DNA of 64,000 nt, taken from Prorocentrum cordatum. Lineage: Eukaryota > Sar > Dinophyceae > Prorocentrales > Prorocentraceae. This document shows, one piece after another, positions 1 to 8,140 of this stretch. Position numbers and translations under genes: made by a program. The notes beneath the pieces were generated by a model that was not told the origin of the DNA, searched no databases, and saw nothing but the letters and a program-made list of their open reading frames with translations. The stretch is taken from contig CAUYUJ010003403.1 of NCBI GenBank assembly GCA_963575745.1, positions 320,315 to 384,314 on the forward strand, written 5' to 3'. Every line of letters begins with the position of its first letter. Position 1 is the first letter of the stretch.

Positions 1-564
1 AGGAGGAGGAGGAGGAGGAGGAGAGAGGAGGGAGGAGGGAGGAGGAGGAGGAGGAGGAGGAGGAGGAGGAGGAGGAGGAGGAGGAGAGGAGGAGGAGGAG
101 GAGGAGGAGGAGGAGGAGGAGGAGGAGGAGGAGGAGGAGGAGGGGGAGGGGGAGGGGGAGGGGGAGGGGAGGGGGAGGGAGGAGGAGGAGGAGGAGGAGG
201 AGGAGGAGGCGGAGGAGGAGGAGGAGGAGGAGGAGGAGGAGGAGGAGGAGGAGGAGGAGGAGGAGGAGGAGGAGGAGGAGGAGGAGGACGAGGACGAGGA
301 CGAGGAGGAGGAGGAGGGAGGAGGAGGAGGAGGAGGAGGAGGAGGAGGAGGAGGAGGAGGAGGAGGAGGAGGAGGAGGAGGGAGGAGGAGGAGGGGAGGA
401 GGGGGAGGAGGGGGAGGAGGGGAGGGGGGAGGAGGGGGAGGAGGGGAGGAGGGGGAGGAGGGGGGAGGGGAGGGGGAGGGGGAGGGGGAGGAGGAGGGGG
501 GGAGGGGAGGGGGAGGGGGAGGGGGAGGGGGATGAGGAGGAGGAGGAGGAGGAGGAGGAGGCAG
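1..564. repeat. (GGA)n purine microsatellite
   Basis: Almost pure GGA/GGGGA repeat on the plus strand with a few GAC and GGGGGA variants; the left end is cut by the window edge. No coding capacity beyond glycine/glutamate-type homopolymers. Similar arrays recur near 1.8-2.06, 4.67, 7.01, 12.7, 17.7, 36.4, 39.0 and 39.23 kb. Confidence 0.97.
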
Positions 565-604
565 AGACAACCGGATCATGTGATTACACATTTTTTGTCC
601 AATT

Positions 605-1090
605 GTGCTCTGGGAATGGTCTGGGCGCCGCCTAAGACATCCTCGGAACTCTGAGCTCCCAGGTGTCGCACGCGAGGTCGCCCGAGACATCCTCGCAAGT
701 CGGGGCTCCGAGATGCTGCTCGCAAGGTGGTCTGGCGCGTCTCGCCTCAGACATCCTCGCAACTCCAGGCTCCTTGAAGATGTGCGCGAGGTGGTCCAGC
801 TTGTTTCGCCTGAGACGCTCTCGCAACTCTGGGCTTTCAGAACTGTGCTCGAGGTGGTCTGGCGCATCTCGCTTGAGACATCCTCGCAACTCCGGGTTCC
901 TTGAAGATTTGCTCGAGGTGGTCCAGCTCGTTTCGCCCGAGAAATCCTCGTAACTCTGGGCTCTCAGAACATGTGCGCGAGGTGGTCCGGCGCATCTCGC
1001 TTGAGACATCCTCGCAGCTGGACTCCGAGAGCACCAGAGGTGGTCTGGCCTGTTTCGCCTGAGACATCCTCGAAACTGGGGTGCAACAGG
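605..1090. repeat. 64-bp degenerate tandem repeat
   Basis: About seven units of roughly 62-66 bp. Each carries a GAGGTGGTC block, a GAGACATCCTCGCAACTC block and a spacer ending in GAAGATGTG or CAGAACATGTG. Units with CTGGCGCATCTCGC alternate with units with CAGCTCGTTTCGCC, so a 128-bp higher-order unit is visible. The array is framed by two related stretches (about 575-630 and 1128-1190, both with TTGTG-CT-TGGGA and GGTCTGGGC), so the whole block was probably duplicated. The open frames across it are a by-product of the repeat. Confidence 0.9.
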
Positions 1091-1553
1091 GAGAAGAGAG
1101 AGAGGAGCGAGGAGGGGTCAGACGCAAACGAACCATTTGATTCCACTTCTTTTGTCGGATTGTGCTGTGGGAGAGGTCTGGGCTTGCCTGGCCCGACGGA
1201 GGAGGTAGCCGGCGCCGAGGCGCGAGCGCGATTCGTTAGTAGATTGCAAGGGCGCGTCAGGGGGGAGCCATGCTGGAGCAAGTCGTGGAGCCGGCGAGCA
1301 GAGAGGAGAGGACGGGGGAGCCATGCCTCGAGCGAGAGCGCGGCTGGCAGAGAGGAGGCAGGACCAGGGAGGAGACAGGAGAAGGACGGAGCTCCGAAAT
1401 GCTGCGCGAGGGTAGTAACGGAGGAGGGAGACGGGACCAGGCTCACACGCTATTTGTTGGATGGCACCCCTGACGAGGGTGCCTCCTGGAAGTGGTATCG
1501 CGACTGCGAAGGCGTCCCTGGCATGGCAGAGGAAGCGGACAAGAGGAGGGAAG

Positions 1554-1554
<1 letters not shown>
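1091..1554. other. Spacer without recognisable gene
   Basis: Moderately GC-rich, purine-biased. It holds the second flank copy (1128-1190) of the 64-bp array and a weaker third echo near 1445-1465. The open frame through it runs directly into the GAT array and has no recognisable domain. Confidence 0.5.
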
Positions 1555-1631
<77 letters not shown>

Positions 1632-1638
1632 CTGATGC

Positions 1639-1670
<32 letters not shown>

Positions 1671-1674
1671 TTGT

Positions 1675-1715
<41 letters not shown>

Positions 1716-1745
1716 TGGTGGTGGTGGTGGTGGTGGGTGGTGGTG

Positions 1746-1802
<57 letters not shown>

Positions 1803-2060
1803 GGAGGAGGAGGAGGAGGAGGAGGAGGAGGAGGACGAGGAAGAAAACGACGAGGGGGAATCGCACCAGGAGCATGAGCTGGATTTCGTATGAGGAGGGG
1901 GACGAGGAATAGTGATATGAGGAGATAGAAGAGGGGGAGGAGGAGGAGGTGGAGGAGAAGGAGGAGGAGGAGGAGGAGGAGGAGGAGGAAGAGGAGGGAG
2001 CGGAGGAGGAGGAGGAAGAGCAGGAGGAGGAGGAGGAGGAGGAGGAGGAGGAGGAGGTGT
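1555..2060. repeat. (GAT)n then (GTG)n and (GGA)n array
   Basis: Positions 1555-1715 are GAT repeats with a few GCT/GTT variants, followed by GTG repeats, GAT again (1747-1800) and GGA/GAA repeats to about 2060. Depending on frame it reads as poly-Asp, poly-Met or poly-Val on the plus strand and poly-Ser, poly-His or poly-Ile on the minus strand, which explains the long low-complexity open frames here. Confidence 0.97.
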
Positions 2061-2210
2061 AGTGGAAGGCGGGGGTGGGGGGTGGGGCGCGAGGGCGAAA
2101 ATGAGTTTTATAGGGATGCGGGGGAGGATGAGGACGACGATCACGAAAAGCTAAGCGACGACGCCGAAGGCGCAGGCGAATCAGAAACAGGATAACGCGC
2201 GAACGCTCTT

Positions 2211-2231
2211 AAGAGCCACCTTGGCTCAAAG
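2211..2231 (+). other. Possible relict DinoSL sequence
   Basis: AGCCACCTTGGCTCAA (2214-2229) matches the core of the 22-nt dinoflagellate spliced leader (AGCCATTTTGGCTCAA) at 14 of 16 bases. Relict leaders in genomic DNA are known marks of mRNAs that were trans-spliced, reverse-transcribed and reinserted. It lies about 225 bp upstream of the intronless PPR frame on the same strand. The first bases of the leader (CCGT) are not conserved, and a chance match of this quality is possible in 64 kb. Confidence 0.35.
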
Positions 2232-2454
2232 AGCGGGGAAAATAGACTATGGCTATAATTTTCTTTGGGTTATGCATCGAAGTCGAGACAGGATTTGGCA
2301 TTCCAGTTCGGCGTGGAGGACTTGAGCTGGCCCATGGGATTAGGAACGCAAGTGCGTTAGATGATGTTATGTGCACGCGGCAGCGCCGCTTTCAAGTCTG
2401 ATCGCAAACGTGCTTCATACCGGCAGTACGGATGTCAGCACTCGTTGTAGTTAG

Positions 2455-3375
2455 TTGCCACTCTACGGACCAACTCTATTCATTTACAATGCCGCAATCA
2501 GCGCTTGCGAGAAGGGGGCTCAATGGCAGCGGGCATTATTCTTCCTCACGGAGATGAGACAAGCAAAGCTGGAGCCCGACGTCATCAGTACCAGTGCTGG
2601 AATCAGCGCGTGTGAAAAAGGGGGGCGCTGGCAGCATGCACTGTCGCTGCTACGGGAGATGGGCGGAGCAATGTTGGAGCTTAATATTGTCAGCTACGGT
2701 GCTTGCACCAGCGCGTGCGAGAAGGGTGGCCACTGGTGGGAGGCATTGTTTTTGATCCGCGAAGTGGAGGTGTCGGGGTTGGAATTGAATGTCGTCTGTT
2801 GCAGTGCTGGAATCAGTGCATGTGAGAAAGGTGGTCATTGGCAACAGGCGCTGTCACTGCTCAGCCACATGCGCTCAACGCAGCTGGAGCCAGACGAAAT
2901 CAGCTTTAGCGCCGGAATTAGTGCGTACGAGAAAGGGGGACAGTGGCAGGGGGCGTTATTCTTGTTCAAGGGAATGGCGGAAGCCAAAGTGAAGTTGAAC
3001 GTCGTCAGTCTCAGTGCTGTAGTCAGCGCTTGTGAGAAAGGTGGTGAGTGGCAGCGGGCCGTAGCACTGCTCAGGGAAATGGGGCAGGCAGTGGTGGAGC
3101 TGAACGTTGTCAGCTACAGCGCTGGAATCAGCGCGTGCGGGAAAGGGAGGCATTGGTTACAGGCGCTATCTTTGCTCATGGAGATGGGTGAAAATATGCT
3201 AGAGTCAGACGTAATCAGTTGCAGTGCTTCAATGTCCGCATGCGGGGAAAGCAGCAAGTGGCAGCAAACGCTGTTGCTACTCAGCGATATGGGGAAGAAG
3301 AAGGTGCAGTCCAACGTGGTCAGCTACGCTTCCGGAATCAGTGCGTGTGAGAATGGGGAAGTGCCTTTGCGGTAG
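2455..3375 (+). CDS. Pentatricopeptide repeat (PPR) protein, possibly 5'-truncated
   Basis: Eight full 35-residue PPR motifs and a partial ninth, in one uninterrupted frame of about 306 codons. Each motif follows VxSxSAxISACEKGxxWxxALxLLxEM...LxN/D, the form common in dinoflagellate PPR proteins. PPR proteins bind single-stranded RNA, one base per repeat, and usually act in plastid or mitochondrial RNA processing. The frame opens directly after an in-frame TAG at 2452, there is no ATG before the first repeat and no transit peptide, so the true N-terminus must lie in an upstream exon or is lost. The last repeat breaks off at GEVPLR and a TAG, short of the usual C-terminus. Repeats 3 (WW) and 8 (GESSKW) are the most divergent. 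A possible relict spliced leader lies upstream, fitting a retroposed copy. Family assignment is secure; intactness is not. Confidence 0.85.
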   Translation: MPLYGPTLFIYNAAISACEKGAQWQRALFFLTEMRQAKLEPDVISTSAGISACEKGGRWQHALSLLREMGGAMLELNIVSYGACTSACEKGGHWWEALFLIREVEVSGLELNVVCCSAGISACEKGGHWQQALSLLSHMRSTQLEPDEISFSAGISAYEKGGQWQGALFLFKGMAEAKVKLNVVSLSAVVSACEKGGEWQRAVALLREMGQAVVELNVVSYSAGISACGKGRHWLQALSLLMEMGENMLESDVISCSASMSACGESSKWQQTLLLLSDMGKKKVQSNVVSYASGISACENGEVPLR

Positions 3376-3616
3376 CGTGACAAAACATGTTGTCTCTCCC
3401 CAGCATGTCTTCGTGTTAGCCTAATATTTGTGTTACCCCGTTCAGCTCTGCCGATAGAGCACTACACTGCCTGTATCGTATTGAAGGGCTTTGATGGATA
3501 AGCACACGTTTGCGCTAACACACGTGCTGAGGATAATAGATCTACGCGCGACCGTATCACACATCCGTACGCATCCGTATTCCATATTAAAAAGATGAGT
3601 GTACATATGCAGGCTG

Positions 3617-4400
3617 GCGCGAGGAGAAATGATTTTGAACATACCTGGTCTTCAACACTCCCTGCCACATTCGCTCGCAGGGTGCCGTGCGGAGAAACGA
3701 TTTTAAACACATATGGTTTTTCATCACTCCCAGCCCGGTCCAGCCGTAGGGCGTTGCGTGGCAAAACGATTTCGACATTTACCTGGTTAAAAACAGCCTG
3801 GCCCGGTTCGACAACAAATCGCCTCGACGGAAAATCATCTCGAACACGTCTGCTTGTAACCACTCTGGCTGGATTCGCCCGCATAGCGCCGCGAAGAGAA
3901 ACGGTTTCGAACACATTCTGTTGTAAACGCTCCTGGCCAGATTCGCCCGCATAGTGCCTCGAGGAAAAACGACTGCGAACGCATGTAGTTTTCAAACGCT
4001 CCTGGCCGCTTTCGCCCGCGGCGCCGTGAACAGAAGCGACTTCGAAGGCATCCGGGTTTACACACTCCCCCGCGGGGTCTGGCCGCAGAGCGCTGCGATG
4101 GAAAACGTGCTCGACATTTGTCAGGTCTTGATTTTCTCGCCCCAGTCCTGCTACAGCGTGCCACGAGGAGAAGCGATTTCGAAGAAATCTGGCTTTAGGC
4201 ACTTCTGGCCATATTCGCCCGCACTGTGCCGCAAAGCGAAGATCTCGAACGCGTTTGTTTTGAAGCTTTCCTGGCCTGATTCGCACGCAGCCCGCTGCGA
4301 AGAGAAACAACCTAGAACAAATTTGGGTGTCTGGCCAGATTCGTTTGCGGCACGCCGCGATGCATTTCGAGCGCGCAGGTTTTTGCTTGGATTCGACTAT
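3617..4400. repeat. 68-bp degenerate satellite, about 12 units
   Basis: Head-to-tail units of about 68 bp. Each has a GTGCCGCGAGGAGAAACGAT-type start, a TTCGAACAC middle and an ACTCCTGGCC-GATTCGCCCGCA end. Unit identity is low, suggesting an old array. Because 68 is not a multiple of three, translated products do not repeat in one frame, so the long minus-strand open frame (about 3462-4466) is best read as a shadow. Confidence 0.85.
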
Positions 4401-4552
4401 CCCTTCCCGCGGCTCCCCAGCTCTGATCGAAACAGTGATGCAACAGAACATTGTCTTCGGGGTCAAGATGGAGAGCCCACGGGCGGCTAGTCATTCAGAA
4501 GTGTAGAGAGCGCAGTGCTCTTTCGACCAAGTGACTAGCGGATTCCTTATAC

Positions 4553-4974
4553 CTGAAACATTGAAGTGATGTCTGTCCCCGCCAGCAAGCGTCCGTCCTG
4601 AAAACCAGGGGGGGGGGTGAAATAACGCATCTGCGAAGCCGCAGCCAGGCTAAGCAGGTCCAAGGGAGGAGGAGGAGGAGGAGGAGGAGGAGGGAGAGGA
4701 GGAGGAGGAGGACGAGGGAGCTGGCCAGGGCGCAGGCCGCGAGGCTCACCGTTGTCCGATTTCCAGGTCGGCCACCGCCGGTGCCGGTTCCAGCTGGAGC
4801 GGGTCTGCGCCGGGCGCGGGCGCCCCTTGCGGGCTTTCCCCCTTCCCCCCTCGTCCCTCCCCTCCCCACCCCGCGCGCTTGTCGTTTGTCTGGACTGTCG
4901 TCTGTCATTTTCGTCGTCGTGTCGTGTCGTCCCCCGTGTCGTCCCCGTGCACTCTTCCACTGGTTTCTCATTCG
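4553..4974 (-). CDS. Candidate two-exon gene with CCT-rich intron
   Basis: Inferred from splice signals, not homology. On the minus strand, a T-rich tract plus CAG at about 4975 would open exon 1 (4974-4750), whose ATG is at 4971; it ends ACAACG|GTGAGC. The intron (4749-4598, 152 nt) carries the (CCT)n tract and ends CTGGTTTTCAG. Exon 2 (4597-4553, 45 nt) codes DGRLLAGTDITSMFQ and ends at CAG|GTATAAGG. Both junctions are phase 0, giving an 89-residue open segment rich in Arg and Gly early on. I do not recognise the protein. The frame-consistent GT-AG pair is the main support; no downstream exon was identified. Confidence 0.3.
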
Positions 4975-5900
4975 CTGGTCAAAAAAAATGTCGTGGGCAA
5001 GTCGCCAGTATCTCGGAGCACAGCGCGTGCCACGGCAGTTTGCAATCGTATTCCCTCAATGCCCCACCAGCGATATTGTAACATTCCACGTCGTATCCGC
5101 GCGCGGCAGCCTTGAGCACCTGCTCTGGCCAGAATCGGTCTAAGTTTGATGGATCGGGCCCTAAACGACCGTACGTTTCGGCTCCAAAGCGCACTTGTGT
5201 ACCCAATCCACCATCAATGCCGTACAGGCGGCCTGGATTAGTAGGTCGACCCTGCCAGATTAAGGGTATCTTTGTGTTCTGTGTCTTGCGATTCATGCCT
5301 CCTGTATTTCTGTGGCAACGTGGCCCTTGTAAGGGTTTTGTGTCCTCTCGCGTGTCCTCTCCAATCAAGTCCGACTGTAAATATTGTTGTTTTTAATATC
5401 CGCCCTCTCCAACAATTCCCCGCCTTGATGCTAGAGCCAGAGTGCGGCACACCGCTTCGCGTCGTAGAGCAGACTGCGGCAACGCCACAGAACAATTGAA
5501 GGCCCCTGCCGACGTGTGAGCCAGCTACGACCGTGCCCATCTTCCGAAGATCACTTGGATATACATGGATGTGTCTGTGTGTGTGTGTGCGTGTGTTCGC
5601 CAAGCGTCGATCCATATTTCGGAAATTGGAACATATACATTACTAGTGGCGCGCTGTTTTTAATCCCTGGACTTTTTGAGGGTCAGGGACGACGTCGGGG
5701 TGGTGTGGTGTACAGTTGTTTCCCCGTTTTCCTGGGGAAGTGACGAACATGTATACACCAGCATCCCGTATACACCAGGATCCGCTTTCTGTGCGAGTTT
5801 CAGTGCAGGGCCAGAACAAGCGTAGGTGTATAGAGGTCGGTTCCCTAATATTAGCATCCGGTATGGTGCCGCCTGCTTCTTGTGGTACTTGGCGCCAAGC
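4975..5900. other. Spacer without recognisable gene
   Basis: Mixed composition. It holds a short (GT)n microsatellite at about 5568-5594 and no domain that I can recognise in any frame. Short open frames on both strands lack repeats, motifs or convincing composition. Confidence 0.5.
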
Positions 5901-6709
5901 AAACACGATTTCTGTATGTCGGGTGGGGACTCTGCCGCGAGTGCCATCAGCTAGCCGGACATGTCCGTGTAGGTCTGGGCTTTCGAAGTGAACAGCGACC
6001 CTAAGTCGCCGGCACATCGCACATCGCAGCTCGTTGTCCTGAAAGGTCACCGCTGGTGTCGCTACACACCCGATAAGCCACGCGTGGCAGAATGTTTTCG
6101 TGCCTCCCCAGCAGAGATAGCATTGTCCCGCGTGCCTGGAGCGACGAGACTTTGAAGTAATTCCCAATGGGCGGCCACCGCCAAAGAGTTGATGCATGGT
6201 ATTGCCACCCATGCGTTCACTTTCCTGGTGTGGTGTGGTCTTACGCCGATGGCGGTTGTAGGCCTGCCGCTAAATCGATCCAAGTAGGCCAATTCCCCCA
6301 ATCGTCATTACAAGTCCGGCCAGCTTGTTCGATGGTATTGGTATGGTGCCCTCCATGGGAAGCCAGCGTAGAAAGGTGAAACAACATTTGGTTCCCCAGT
6401 GTAGGGAATCGTTGGACTGTTTCAGGTAAGGCATTCGCCACATCGGCCCAGTAGGCAGCCGGGCTCGTGCGCGCCACGAATGTTCCGACGGCGTGTCGAA
6501 GATCGCAGGGAGCGTACGCAATGTTGCAACGTCCTGCGCTTCGGCCAGGCAGCGGGCGAGAGTCGGGGGCGTGGTGCGTAGGATGTGATTCGCTTTGGGT
6601 ACTGCGCAAAAGTGCAGCAAGAGTCAACAAACTTTTGTTTCGGAAGTTTAGGTAAACAGTCAAGCAGCTTCGTCCTCGCCTCAAGCAGGGTGATTTCGGA
6701 AGTATTCAT
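5901..6709 (-). pseudogene. Decayed LINE reverse-transcriptase ORF, C-terminal part
   Basis: Two minus-strand frames carry blocks I associate with the region downstream of RT in dinoflagellate LINE ORF2. Near 6620-6480 there is AVPKANHILRTTPPT, followed by AEAQDVATLR; in another frame near 6480-6380 there is RTSPAAYWADVANALPE. The order is right for the family, but the conserved stretch between the blocks is shortened and the frame changes, so this is a pseudogene. A further minus-strand frame to about 5900 contains a CxxC pair (LRCAMCRR) that could be the terminal zinc motif. It is oriented opposite to the complete LINE at 7.1 kb and is a different copy. Confidence 0.5.
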
Positions 6710-6712
6710 GTG

Positions 6713-6961
6713 TTATATGCAGGCATCGCCGTCCAGGAAATAGCCCTCGGCGCCCTCGGCCGCCGGCGCCAGGTCGAAAGGGGCCGCGGCCTCACCCGGA
6801 GCAGTCACAGAAGGGTCGATCGCGGCCCCCGCGCCCACCACTAGCGCCGGAAAGGCAGCCTCGTCCCAATTGCGCTGCCCGCGCGCCCGGCCATAGTGCT
6901 CCACGAACTCCGCGTGCGCGTAGGCCACGCCGTCGAGGGCCACGCGCATCGACGCGGACAT
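6713..6961 (-). CDS. C-terminal coding remnant or last exon, unknown protein
   Basis: An ATG at 6961 opens 82 codons ending at 6713. Composition is protein-like (MRVALDGVAYAHAEFVEHYG, then an acidic Ala-rich tail ending LDGDACI). The VALDG-AY-EFVEHYG block resembles C-terminal motifs that I recall in uncharacterised dinoflagellate proteins, but I cannot name a function. On the minus strand it lies directly downstream of a (CCT)n tract, and the plus-strand LINE begins on the other side of that tract. It may be the last exon of a host gene whose upstream part was displaced by the LINE insertion. Confidence 0.4.
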   Translation of the reverse strand: MSASMRVALDGVAYAHAEFVEHYGRARGQRNWDEAAFPALVVGAGAAIDPSVTAPGEAAAPFDLAPAAEGAEGYFLDGDACI

Positions 6962-7012
6962 TTCGAGGGACAGCGGAGCGGCGAGTGGGTAGTGGGGCGG
7001 CGGAATGCCGCG

Positions 7013-7081
7013 AGGAGGAGGAGCAGGAGGAGGAGGAGGAGGAGGAAGGAGGAGGAGGATGAGGAGGAGGATGAGGAGGAG
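7013..7081. repeat. (GGA)n array at the LINE 5' end
   Basis: GGAGGA and GGAT units run directly up to the ATG of LINE ORF1. A matching GGA array begins right after the 3' stem-loop of the same LINE near 12.7 kb. Confidence 0.9.
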
Positions 7082-8140
7082 ATGGATGGATTTCAGACGT
7101 GGCGCTATGGTCACAAGAAGTGTGGGTACCGCTTCAACTACCTCAGCCGCGCGCACTGTCGTGTTTGTAGGAAAAAAACACCGCGAGACGTACCCAAGCC
7201 ACAAGGAGGTCGTGCTGCCAAAGGTGTCTGGGCCAATGGGCTTCCCAAGAACCGCAAGGGGCCCTCCGTCCTCGCCGACGCCCATCTCGACGTCTACGCT
7301 CGCATGGATTCCGCAAATTTCGCCCTCGTGTCCGACGGCTGGGCGCCCAAGCTTATCCGGCGTGTTGCCGCCCAGCGCGCTGTTCTCGAAGGGGAGCCGC
7401 ACGCCGCCGCCAAGTCAGCCAGGATTGAGCAGGATCACTTGCAGAATCTGGTCCAAGGCAAGCAGAAGGCCTTCGACAAAGCTACTGAACAGGCGCACAA
7501 AGCCATTGCACATTCCGCCAAGCTCAAAGGCGAGCTACAGGAGCTACAGCAGAAGTGCAAGGAGGCAGCGGATAAGGCTGCCAAGGCTTACACTCAGATG
7601 GCGACGTCAGGCGACCCGATCGCGCAGCTCAGCGGTCTCGCCAACTGCGTCGCTGCCGACCCGCGCCTCACGGCCTTCGGCGAGCAGCTGCAAGCGCTGG
7701 TCCCTACCCGTCAAGCGCTGCTACAGCCTGCTCCTGCTCAGCCTGCTGACGCTGACATGGCTCCTCCCGCTGGGGAGCCACAGCACCGGCAGCCATTGCA
7801 GCAGGACCCAGCCGCTGCAGCCGCTGCAGCCGCTGCTGAGGCCGCCCGCGTGCAGGCCGCCCAGGCAGCTGAGGCCCAGCGCCTGGCAGAGCAACGGGCA
7901 GCCGACGCCGCTGCCACTCAGGCCCGAGCTGACGCAGCCTTCCAAGAGTTGCTGGAGCACATCAACGCGCAGCGGGCTGACTCTACCGAGGACGATGCCC
8001 CCGCGTCTGCGGCGGACCAGCTGGCGGAAGCCCACGGCGTCAAGCGTGAGCTGGCGCCCTCCGTCTTCGACTCCATCTTGGATGCAGCCAAGAAGCAGCG
8101 TGCGACCAGCTCCAGCGGCGGAGGTCAGGCGAGTTTCTGA
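7082..8140 (+). CDS. LINE ORF1, nucleic-acid-binding protein
   Basis: 352 codons from ATG 7082, chosen because the frame upstream is only GGA repeat. Residues 7-29 form a RanBP2-like zinc ribbon remnant: W7, C14, N19, C26 and C29 are in place, but the first cysteine of the usual four is not. Residues about 115-190 are a Lys/Glu/Ala/Gln-rich helical, coiled-coil-like segment (SAKLKGELQELQQKC). Residues about 230-320 are Pro/Gln then Ala-rich heptads, and the protein ends Ser/Gly-rich. This matches the ORF1 layout of dinoflagellate LINEs: RNA-binding module plus coiled coil, used to package the element RNA. The stop overlaps ORF2, which lies in the +1 frame. Confidence 0.75.
   Translation: MDGFQTWRYGHKKCGYRFNYLSRAHCRVCRKKTPRDVPKPQGGRAAKGVWANGLPKNRKGPSVLADAHLDVYARMDSANFALVSDGWAPKLIRRVAAQRAVLEGEPHAAAKSARIEQDHLQNLVQGKQKAFDKATEQAHKAIAHSAKLKGELQELQQKCKEAADKAAKAYTQMATSGDPIAQLSGLANCVAADPRLTAFGEQLQALVPTRQALLQPAPAQPADADMAPPAGEPQHRQPLQQDPAAAAAAAAAEAARVQAAQAAEAQRLAEQRAADAAATQARADAAFQELLEHINAQRADSTEDDAPASAADQLAEAHGVKRELAPSVFDSILDAAKKQRATSSSGGGQASF

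Noticed and set aside
971-1912. Long plus-strand frame of over 300 codons
   Set aside because: It runs from a satellite through the GAT array (poly-Asp, poly-Val, poly-Met); no independent coding signal.
3462-4466. 334-codon minus-strand frame
   Set aside because: It lies over the 68-bp satellite; the repeat explains both the openness and the composition.
7005-8120. Upstream extension of LINE ORF2 as a separate protein
   Set aside because: Same DNA as ORF1 in another frame; Arg/Ser/Pro-rich translation without motif, while ORF1 shows a zinc remnant and coiled coil.
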